Shown: positions 10,274 to 22,300 of the stretch, piece after piece | Numbering within the stretch: the first letter of the stretch is position 1 | Layout of the letters: every line of letters starts with the position of its first letter | Assembly: GCA_009469585.1 (NCBI GenBank) | Contig: SSXW01000012.1 | Span: 1 to 64,000, forward strand | Length of the DNA stretch: 64,000 bases | Direction of reading: 5' to 3' | Source of the DNA: Dechloromonas sp. Dech2017 | GTDB taxonomy: Bacteria; Pseudomonadota; Gammaproteobacteria; Burkholderiales; Rhodocyclaceae | The notes under the pieces: model-generated | Database searches by the model: none | Told to the model about the DNA's origin: nothing | What the model saw: the letters and a program-made list of their open reading frames with translations, nothing else | Program-made: the position numbers and the translations under genes

Positions 10274-10615
10274 TCAGGGCGCCGGTTTGGCCTTGTGGCG
10301 GTTGTTTTCCTCGAAGAAATCGACGAACTTGGTGCCCGCCCGCATGATGGCGCTGTGGATGACGCCGGCCGGGATGTAGTAGGAGTCGCCCGGGCCCAGC
10401 CGGCGGGTCCGGCCGTCCATGGTCAGCTCGACCAGGCCTTCGAGCACCGTTCCCCACTGCCCGCCGTGGCTGTGCGGCGGAATCACCGCGTCCTCGATGA
10501 TGCGGAAGAAGACCACCTGGCCGTCGGCCGACTGCAGCAGGTTGGCGCGCATGCCGTCGGGCGGGAAGGGGAGATCGACTTCGGGCAGCGCGGTGATGAT
10601 GTCGGGCAGTTCCAT
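10274..10615 (-). CDS. Cupin-domain protein
   Basis: This is a 113-residue single-domain cupin. The first cupin motif is IPPHSHGGQWGTVLEG (His48, His50, Gln53) and the second is GDSYYIPAGVIHSA (His87), so a metal site with at least three histidines is plausible. The usual fourth acidic ligand is replaced by Gln. Such small cupins range from sugar-binding proteins to dioxygenases and the substrate cannot be read here. It lies 31 bases downstream of the ClpX-like gene with a perfect AGGAGG, so it is probably the last gene of the min operon. Confidence 0.85.
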   Translation of the reverse strand: MELPDIITALPEVDLPFPPDGMRANLLQSADGQVVFFRIIEDAVIPPHSHGGQWGTVLEGLVELTMDGRTRRLGPGDSYYIPAGVIHSAIMRAGTKFVDFFEENNRHKAKPAP

Positions 10616-10646
10616 GGCTGGCCTCCTGGTGGGCGTGGGGTGCCGG

Positions 10647-11651
10647 CTAGGCCGGCGGCGGGGCCGGCAGCAGCTCGGCCGGTTCGAACAGCGAGCGGAT
10701 GACGACGCGGCGGATGGCCGGGTCGTCCGGCACGGCGTACATGACGTCGGTCATCATTTCCTCGAAGATGCCGCGCAGGCTGCGTGCGCCGGCCTTGTAC
10801 TCGATGGCCAGGTCGGCCATCTGGCGGAAGACGCCGGGCTCGACGTGGAGGTCCACGCCGTCGGCCGCCAGCATGGCGCGGAACTGGCGGTAGATGGCGT
10901 TCTTCGGCTCGGTGACGATGCGCACCAGCATCTCCGGCGTCAGCTCGTGCAGGCGGGTGACGATGGGCAGGCGGCCGGCGAATTCCGGGATCAGCCCGAA
11001 TTCGAGGAGGTCGGTGGGCTTGATGCGGGCGTTCAGGCGGTCGAGGATGCCCTGGTCGTCGCCGGCCGTGGTGGCGATGAAGCCGAAGGTCTGCGTCTGG
11101 CTCAGGATGTGGTCGAGGCCGACGAAGGCGCCGCCGCAGATGAACAGGATGTGCGTGGTGTCGAGGTGGCGGCCATCGCGCAGCTTGACCGGCGCCCCCT
11201 CCATGATCTTGAGCAGGGCGTGCTGGACGCTCTCGCCCGAGCTGGCGCGGGCCTCGCCGCTCACCTTGAGCTTGTCGATCTCGTCGATGAAGACGATGCC
11301 GCGCCGGGCCCGCGCCAGGTCGCCGCCGGCCCGGTCGACCAGGCGGTGCAGGATGGCCTCGATCTCGTCGCCGACGTAGCGGCTCTGGGCCAGCGAGGTG
11401 GCGTCGGCGGTGACGAAGGGCAGGTCGAGGATGCCGGCCAGGGTCTCGCAGAGCAGGGTCTTGCCGGTGCCGGTCGGGCCGATGAGCAGGATGTTGCTCT
11501 TGGTCAGCTCGACGCTGCCGGCGGCCGGCGCGGCGAGGCGGCGGAAATGGGCGTAGACGGCGACGGCCAGCGTCTTCTTGGCGTCGTCCTGGCCGATCAC
11601 GTGGTCGGCCAGCCGGCTGACGATCTGGCTGGGTTTGAGCAGGTCGGGCAT
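10647..11651 (-). CDS. ClpX-like AAA+ ATPase lacking the zinc-binding domain
   Basis: This 334-residue protein is a paralogue of the ClpX unfoldase. It has Walker A GPTGTGKT (58-65), Walker B IVFIDEID (119-126), the EFAGRLP sensor region with Arg227, and a ClpX-type C-terminal small domain. It lacks the ~60-residue N-terminal zinc-binding domain of true ClpX. The pore loop is RYVG (91-94) instead of GYVG. The ClpP-contact tripeptide IGF is FGF (189-191). It follows minE by 40 bases, with a GAGGAA ribosome site. A normal clpX is presumably elsewhere in the genome. A specialised unfoldase acting on Min proteins or on another substrate is an inference. Confidence 0.88.
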   Translation of the reverse strand: MPDLLKPSQIVSRLADHVIGQDDAKKTLAVAVYAHFRRLAAPAAGSVELTKSNILLIGPTGTGKTLLCETLAGILDLPFVTADATSLAQSRYVGDEIEAILHRLVDRAGGDLARARRGIVFIDEIDKLKVSGEARASSGESVQHALLKIMEGAPVKLRDGRHLDTTHILFICGGAFVGLDHILSQTQTFGFIATTAGDDQGILDRLNARIKPTDLLEFGLIPEFAGRLPIVTRLHELTPEMLVRIVTEPKNAIYRQFRAMLAADGVDLHVEPGVFRQMADLAIEYKAGARSLRGIFEEMMTDVMYAVPDDPAIRRVVIRSLFEPAELLPAPPPA

Positions 11652-11691
11652 CGGGGCTTCCCTCGGACGATATGCCCCGATGCTAGTCTTC

Positions 11692-11949
11692 TCAGCCCTT
11701 TTCGGGAAGGACGATATTGACTTCCAGGACCTCGTAGCGGTCCTGCTTTTCCAGCGACACCTTGATGTCGTCGGGATTGACCTTGACGTACTTGGAGATC
11801 ACGGCGATCAGCTCGCGCTGCAGGTCGGGCAGGAAGTTGGCGGTGCTGCCGCCGCCGTCGCGCTCGTGGGCGATGATCAGCTGCAGGCGTTCCTTGGCCA
11901 GCTGGGCGGTTTTCGGCTGGTTGCCGAAGAGTTTCTGGAGCCAGGACAT
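11692..11949 (-). CDS. minE: Cell division topological specificity factor MinE
   Basis: This 85-residue protein has normal MinE length. The N-terminal SWLQKLFGN is the membrane-targeting amphipathic segment, [13 protein letters not shown] is the MinD-contact beta/alpha region, and the C-terminal dimer domain ends [16 protein letters not shown]. MinE stimulates MinD ATPase at the membrane and drives the pole-to-pole oscillation that places the Z ring at midcell. Its start codon follows the minD stop by a single base, implying tight co-translation. Confidence 0.97.
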   Translation of the reverse strand: MSWLQKLFGNQPKTAQLAKERLQLIIAHERDGGGSTANFLPDLQRELIAVISKYVKVNPDDIKVSLEKQDRYEVLEVNIVLPEKG

Positions 11950-11950
11950 C

Positions 11951-12766
11951 TCACTTGCCTCCGAACAGGCGCTTCAACAGCCCCGGCTTGACGTAGTCGA
12001 CGAAGCGCAGCGGCTTTTCCTCGCCGAGGAAGCGGCCGATGACGTCGTGGTAGGCCTCGGCGGCCTCGGTTTCCTTCTGGTGGATGACCGGGGCGCCCTG
12101 GTTGGAGGCCTGCAGCACCTCCTCCGATTCGGGAATGACGCCGATGATGGGCACCCGCAGGATTTCCTGGATGTCCTTGTACGACAGCATTTCGCCGGCC
12201 TCGACCCGGGTCGGGTTGTAGCGGGTGATCAAGAGGTGCTCCTTGACCGGCTCGCGCCCTTCGATGGCGCGCCGCGACTTGGCCTGCAGGATGCCGAGGA
12301 TGCGGTCCGAGTCGCGCACCGACGAGACTTCCGGGTTGGTCACGACCAGCGCCTCGTCGGCGAAGGTCAGCGCCATCACGGCGCCCGACTCGATGCCGGC
12401 CGGCGAATCGCAGACGATGTAGTCGAAGCCCTGGTGCTCCAGCTCCTTGATCACCTTCTCGACGCCTTCCTCGTTCAGCGCGTCCTTGTCGCGCGTCTGC
12501 GAGGCGGGCAGCACGTAGAGGTTGTCGCAGTGCTTGTCCTTGATCAGCGCCTGGGTCAGCGTCGCTTCGCCGTTGATGACGTTGATCAGGTCATAGACGA
12601 CGCGGCGCTCGCAGCCCATGATCAGGTCCAGGTTGCGCAGGCCGACGTCGAAATCGATGACGGCCGTCTTGTAGCCGCGCATGGCGAGGCCGGTGGAAAA
12701 GCTGGCGCTGGTGGTGGTCTTGCCGACCCCGCCTTTGCCGGAAGTAACGACGACGATTCTGGTCAC
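11951..12766 (-). CDS. minD: Septum site-determining ATPase MinD
   Basis: This 271-residue P-loop ATPase of the ParA/MinD family carries the deviant Walker [10 protein letters not shown] near its N-terminus. The C-terminal amphipathic helix [10 protein letters not shown] anchors the ATP-bound dimer to the membrane. MinD recruits MinC to the membrane and is displaced by MinE. It lies between minC (41 bases upstream) and minE (1 base downstream) in the common proteobacterial order. Confidence 0.98.
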   Translation of the reverse strand: MTRIVVVTSGKGGVGKTTTSASFSTGLAMRGYKTAVIDFDVGLRNLDLIMGCERRVVYDLINVINGEATLTQALIKDKHCDNLYVLPASQTRDKDALNEEGVEKVIKELEHQGFDYIVCDSPAGIESGAVMALTFADEALVVTNPEVSSVRDSDRILGILQAKSRRAIEGREPVKEHLLITRYNPTRVEAGEMLSYKDIQEILRVPIIGVIPESEEVLQASNQGAPVIHQKETEAAEAYHDVIGRFLGEEKPLRFVDYVKPGLLKRLFGGK

Positions 12767-12807
12767 GGTGGATTCTCGTTGGGAAGGTTATTGAATTGGA
12801 ATGAATT

Positions 12808-13575
12808 TTACCTGAGTGCCAGCGGGCTGACAGCGAGACGCGGCGCCTCGTCGCCGCTCAGGCTGACGGTGGCCGGCTGGCGGGCCAGTTCGGCCGGCAC
12901 GCCGGCTTCGAACGTGCGGTAGATGCCGGCCACCGAAACCAGCTCGGCCTCCAGGCTGGTGGTGAAGATGCGCGCTGTCCGGTCGCCGCTTGCCCCGGCC
13001 AGGGCGCGGCCGCGCAGCGGTGCATAGACGTGGATGTTGCCGTCGGCGATGACCTCGGCCCCGGCGCTGACCATGGCGGTGACGATCAGGTCGCAGCCCT
13101 TGGCGTAAAAGCGCTGGCCGGAACGCAGCGGCTTGTCGAGGGTGACGGTGCGCGGCGCAGCTTCGGGCGGGACCGGCGGTGTCTCGGCCCGGGCCGGCGG
13201 CGCGGGCGGTGCCGGTGGCGCGGCCCGCGCTTCGCCTGGCCGCGGCCGTGCCTTGCCAAGGGAGTCCGCGTGAACCACGGGGAGGCCGGCATCCGCCGCG
13301 GCCAGCGCATGCTTCTCGGCCAGCCCGCGGGTGGCGATGGCGTGCAGCCCGGACTGGCGCAACAGGGCGACCAGGGCGGCCCAGTCGACCTCGTCCGCCA
13401 AGGCTTCGGCCTCGCCGAAATCAAGCACGGACAACTCGCCTTCGAAGAAGTCCGGATGATTGCCGGTCAATGCTTCCAGAGCCGCATGCAGCCTGGCCGG
13501 GTCGGCCGTCTGCAGATGGGTCAGGATGATCTTGAGCGTCGTGCCCTTGAACTGAACGAGTGAATCTTTTGCCAT
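12808..13575 (-). CDS. minC: Septum site-determining protein MinC
   Basis: This 255-residue FtsZ polymerisation inhibitor starts [20 protein letters not shown]. It has the N-terminal FtsZ-inhibiting domain, then a Pro/Ala-rich linker (about residues 130-155), then the beta-helical C-terminal domain ([30 protein letters not shown]). The ATG was chosen because the protein begins there in homologues; the open frame runs further upstream through the repeat without support. A degenerate second copy of this gene's first 17 codons and leader is found at 18.4-18.6 kb. Confidence 0.95.
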   Translation of the reverse strand: MAKDSLVQFKGTTLKIILTHLQTADPARLHAALEALTGNHPDFFEGELSVLDFGEAEALADEVDWAALVALLRQSGLHAIATRGLAEKHALAAADAGLPVVHADSLGKARPRPGEARAAPPAPPAPPARAETPPVPPEAAPRTVTLDKPLRSGQRFYAKGCDLIVTAMVSAGAEVIADGNIHVYAPLRGRALAGASGDRTARIFTTSLEAELVSVAGIYRTFEAGVPAELARQPATVSLSGDEAPRLAVSPLALR

Positions 13576-13628
13576 GCCTGCAGGAGGGGTTGCGGAGAGG
13601 CCCGGATTATCCCACAGGCCATTCCGCG

Positions 13629-13669
13629 GATTGCAGAAAAGCCCTGCTTTTGCCGTCGACCGCGCGACT
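13629..13669 (+). repeat. Dispersed T-rich/GGTCGACC intergenic repeat, copy 3
   Basis: It ends TTTTGCCGTCGACCGC and is preceded by a diverged GATTGCAGAAAAGCCC. It lies in the divergent region between minC and the hybrid kinase gene. The matching part of the duplicated minC leader at 18.5 kb carries its own diverged copy in the same place. Confidence 0.75.
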
Positions 13670-13728
13670 TCGTGCCATCGCCGCGATTCGTGTAATACAC
13701 TATTCGCTCGTAACCAGCCGTGTGAATC

Positions 13729-18354
<4,626 letters not shown>

Positions 18355-18440
18355 GCCCGCGCCGGCCCCTGCATCGCCAGCGGGAGGTCGCTGCCCTGGC
18401 TTCGCTGAGCGCCCCCTATCCCAGGCCGCGCAGCTGCTTC

Positions 18441-18493
18441 TGGATGATCTTGAGGGTCGTGCCCTTGAACTGGGTCGGTCAATCTTTGGCCAT
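18441..18493 (-). pseudogene. Degenerate duplicate of the minC 5' end
   Basis: Read leftward this gives ATG-GCC-AAA-GAT-TGA, then [10 protein letters not shown], against [17 protein letters not shown] in real minC. Codon 5 (Ser, TCA) has become a TGA stop, and similarity is lost after 17 codons. Upstream similarity continues to about 18590 and includes the leader blocks GTTGCGGA, ATTnTCCCAnAGGCCAT and GCGGATTG, followed by a diverged copy of the dispersed repeat. It is in direct orientation with the real minC leader (about 13522-13669), so the pair brackets the hybrid kinase gene. Confidence 0.85.
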
Positions 18494-18543
18494 GTGCGGG
18501 ATGCGTTGCGGAAAGGGCGTGATTGTCCCATAGGCCATCGGGC

Positions 18544-18585
18544 GGATTGGGAAATTGGGCGATTTTTGGGGTTGACCGTCGGAGT
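18544..18585 (+). repeat. Dispersed intergenic repeat, copy 4 (diverged)
   Basis: This is the GATTGGGAAATTGGGCGATTTTT segment read as two blocks (GATTGGGAAATTGGGC and GATTTTT), then GGGGTTGACCGTCGG. It is the weakest member of the family and lies at the same relative position in the duplicated minC leader as copy 3 does in the original. Confidence 0.55.
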
Positions 18586-18640
18586 GGTGGCGAAGGGGGC
18601 TTGGCGATTGGGAGTGGCGAAATGTTTGTTCAGTTTGGCT

Positions 18641-18949
18641 ATGAAACGGAATCTCATTGCCGACGCTGAGGATCACGTCTCTGAGGCAGCAATTTCGAGT
18701 AGTTCGCTGAAGAAAATCCCTTCGGGTAGTTTGCTTATGGTCGTCCGGGGAATGATTTTGGCCCACTCGTTCCCTGTGGAAGCTTTGGTCTTACCCCGTT
18801 TCGCTACCGCCCCAAGCCGAACAACACCGCATCGTCGCCAAAGTAGACGCGCTCATGACACTCTGCGACCAACTCAAGTCCCGCCTCGCCGACGCCCAAA
18901 CCACCCAGCTCCACCTCGCCACGCCCTCGTCGAGCGGGCCATCGGCTGA
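18641..18949 (+). pseudogene. Remnant of a type I restriction-modification specificity subunit (HsdS)
   Basis: Two conserved HsdS blocks survive. The first reads LKKIPSGSLLMVVRGMILAH then SFPVEAL, the conserved block inside a target-recognition domain. The second reads LPPQAEQHRIVAKVDALM then TLCDQLKSRLADAQTTQLHLA, the conserved C-terminal region with its coiled coil. They lie in different frames, so an internal piece is missing. The final residues HALVERAIG and the stop are back in the first frame, as if one base were lost at about 18921. The N-terminal half and the hsdM and hsdR genes are absent. This is a dead gene fragment, presumably left from a lost restriction locus. Confidence 0.8.
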
Positions 18950-19029
18950 GCAGCAGGGCATGACGCCGGTGCTGCACAAAATCTGGCGCGACGAAGACGA
19001 GGATTACCGCTACGGGCACTTTGCCGATT

Positions 19030-19215
19030 TCAACGCGTAGCTGGATAGCGAGGAAGGGCTGGAGGCCCGAGCCGGGCCTCAAGGCGGGCGTGCATCTCGG
19101 TCATCGCGTCCGAGTGCTCGCGGAGCGCGGTCCGGCCGGAATCGACGCGCTCCATGGTCCGGCCAACCTTGCCTACCAGCCACTCGTCGTAGCCGGATTC
19201 CTCCTTGACGAAGCA
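19030..19215 (-). other. Possible antitoxin-like gene remnant
   Basis: A minus-strand reading frame contains EESGYDEWLVGKVGRTM, then AMTEMHARLEARL. This loosely resembles the C-terminal pattern of short RelB/ParD-type or stability-determinant antitoxins (YDxWFxxKV, then a charged helix). No convincing start codon, ribosome site or neighbouring toxin gene was found. It may be a relic or chance. The whole 18.36-19.37 kb stretch otherwise holds only the minC and hsdS fragments. Confidence 0.25.
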
Positions 19216-19376
19216 ATCAGCCGGGCGCGGATCGGTGGTATTTTCGGCCGATACCGCGATGCCTATTGGACGGTCGTTGTTGGCGATGGCCGGGCGGTCA
19301 CGCCGGGCCGAATCGAGAGATTGACCTAAACGGCTTTTCCCGTCGCGAGCGGCCCCGGCTTTCTCCTGAAACCCCC

Positions 19377-22300
19377 TCACCCCAAGCCCCGCAATTCCCG
19401 CAAAGCCACCGACAGCATGGCCATGTCGGGGGCCGAGAGGGCGCGGATTTCGCTGAAGAGCTGGCGGCAGCGGTCGAGCTGGAAGACGCGTTTGCCTTGC
19501 CAGGCGGCGACCAGGGCGGCGACGTCGGTTTCTTCCATATTTTCTCGCAGGGCGTCGGCGCACAGGTTGCGGGCCTGGGCCGAGAGGTCGTCCTGCAGCG
19601 CGGTGCGGGCCAGGGCTTGCCAGTGGGTATCGCCGGCGAGCAGGGAGATCTGGTGGCGCATCCAGTGCAGGTCGAGCAGGCCGCCGAGGGCAAAGTAGAC
19701 GCGGGCGACGAGGTCGACCGGCCTCCCCAGGGCGGCGGCAATCTCGACGATATCGAGGGCAGAATACAGTTCGTCGAGGCTGGCGATGCGCTGGACCAGC
19801 GTTTCCGGCACGCCCTGGTCGCGGAAGTGGGCGCTCACCTCGTCGAGTTCGCTGCGGTAGTCGGTGACGACCATGGAATAGAGGTTGCCGGCCAGTTGCT
19901 CGACGCCGCCCGAGAAGCGGGCCAGGGTTTCGGCCAGGTCGCGCAGGTGGCCGCGATGGCGCAGGAACCACAGGGTGCCGCGCTGGACGAGGTGCAGGCA
20001 TTCGAGAATCATCTCGGTCTGCACGGCGTCGGCGACCTGGTTGTCGAGGGCTTCGATGGTTTGCCAGAGCGGCACCAGGCCGAAGATCTCGCGGGCGGCC
20101 AGATAGGCGCGAACGATGTCGGGCAGGGTGGCGCCGGTTTCCTCGTGCAGGCGGAAGGTGAAGCTGGCGCCGACCCGGTTGACCATGCTGTTGACGACAT
20201 GGGTGGCAATGATTTCGCGGCGCAGCGGGTGGTTGCGGATGGCGTCGAGGTAGCGTTCGCGCAACTGATGCGGGAAATAGCGTTCGAGGGCGGTGCGGAT
20301 GTAGGGGTCTTCCGGAACGTCGGAGGCGAGCAGGGCCTCGAACACCTCCATCTTGTTGTAGGCGAGCAGCACGGCCAGCTCGGGGGCGGTCAGGCCGCGC
20401 CCGGCCGCCTTGCGCTCGGCGATCTCCTCGTCGAAGGGCAGGTATTCGATCTTGCGGTTGAGGCGGCCGGCGTTCGACAGGTAGCGGATGTAGCGGCTCT
20501 GGGCGTCGAGCAGTTCGGTGCCGCGGGCCCGCGTCACCGACAGCACCTGGGTCTGGAAATAGTTGTCGCGCAGCACCAGGCGGGCGACGTCGTCGGTCAT
20601 CTCGGTGAGCAGCTTGTTGCGCTGCTTTTCGGTCAGGTCGCCGTCGGCCATGGCGAAATTGAGCAGGATCTTGATGTTGACCTCGTGGTCGGAACAATCG
20701 ACGCCAGCCGAGTTGTCGATGGCGTCGGTGCACACCCGGCCGCCGTGCAGCGCGTATTCGATGCGCCCGAGCTGGGTCAGGCCGAGGTTGCCGCCTTCGC
20801 CGACCACCTTGCAGCGCAGCTCGCAGCCGTCGACACGGATGGCGTCGTTGGCCCGGTCGCCGACCGCAGCGTGGGTTTCCTTGCTCGACTTGACGTAGGT
20901 GCCGATGCCGCCGTTGTAGAGCAGGTCGACCGGGGCGAGCAGCACGGCCTTGATCAGCTCCTGCGGGGTCAGTGTCTCGGCTTCTATGCCCAGGCTGGCC
21001 CGGGCTTGCGGCGACAGGGTGATCGATTTGGCAGTGCGCGGATAGACGCCGCCGCCGGCCGAGATCAAATCCGCCTGGTAGTCGGCCCATGACGAGCGGG
21101 GCAGGTTGAAGAGGCGCTGGCGCTCGACGAAGCTCTGCTCGGCATCCGGGTTGGGGTCGATGAAGATGTGGCGATGGTCGACGGCGGCAAGCAGCTTGAT
21201 GTGGCGCGACAGCAGCATGCCGTTGCCGAAGACGTCGCCGGACATGTCGCCGATGCCGACCACGGTGAAATCCTGGCTCTGGGTGTCCACGCCCAGTTCG
21301 CGGAAGTGGCGCTTGACCGATTCCCAGGCGCCGCGCGCCGTGATCCCCATCTTCTTGTGGTCGTAGCCGGCCGAGCCGCCCGAGGCGAAGGCGTCGCCCA
21401 GCCAGAAGCCGTATTCCTTCGAGACGCCGTTGGCGTAGTCGGAAAAGCTGGCTGTGCCCTTGTCGGCGGCGACCACCAGGTAGGGGTCGTCCTCGTCGTG
21501 GCGGACCAGGTCGGGCGGCGGCACAACCTGGCCGCCGGCCAGGTTGTCGGTGAGGTCGAGCAGGCCGCGCAGGAAGTTGTGGTAGCAGGCGACGCCTTCC
21601 TTGAGCACGGCATCGCGATCGCCGCCCGGCGGCGGGTTCTTGACCACGAAGCCGCCCTTCGAGCCGACCGGCACGATGACGGCGTTCTTGACCATCTGCG
21701 CCTTCATCAGGCCGAGCACCTCGGTGCGGAAATCCTCCATGCGGTCCGACCAGCGCAGGCCGCCGCGGGCGACCTTGCCGCCGCGCAGGTGGATGCCCTC
21801 GACGCGCGGCGAATAGACGTAGATTTCCCACAGCGGCTTGGGCTCGGGCAGGCCGGGGATGCCATGTGAATTGATCTTGATCGAGAAATAGGGCTTGGGC
21901 GCCCCGTCCTTGCGCTGGAAGTAGTTGGTGCGCACGGTGGCCAGGATGGCGGCCAGGAACTGGCGCAGGATGCGGTCATCGTCGAGGTTGGCGACCTCGT
22001 CCAGGGCGCTGTGGATCTGCGCTTCGAGGGCGGTCGCCTCGGCGGCGCCGTCGCGCTCGGGTTGCGGGTCGAAGCGGGCCAGGAAGAGGTCGAGCAGCTG
22101 GCGGGAAATGGCCGGATGGGCGGCCAGGGTCTGCTCGATGTAGGGCTGGCTGAAGGTGAAGCCAGCCTGGCGCAGGTACTTGGCGTAGGCCCGGAGCACG
22201 GCGACCTGGCGCCACTCCAGCCCGGACTTGAGGACCAGGCGGTTGAAATCGTCGCTTTCGGCGGCGCCCGACAGCACGCGGCGGAAGGTTTCCTGGAAGA

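Noticed and set aside
18961..19040. A short rightward frame (MTPVLHKIWRDEDEDYRYG) after the hsdS relic
   Set aside because: It is only 26 codons after the ATG and has no recognisable family; it is the readthrough of the frameshifted hsdS remnant.
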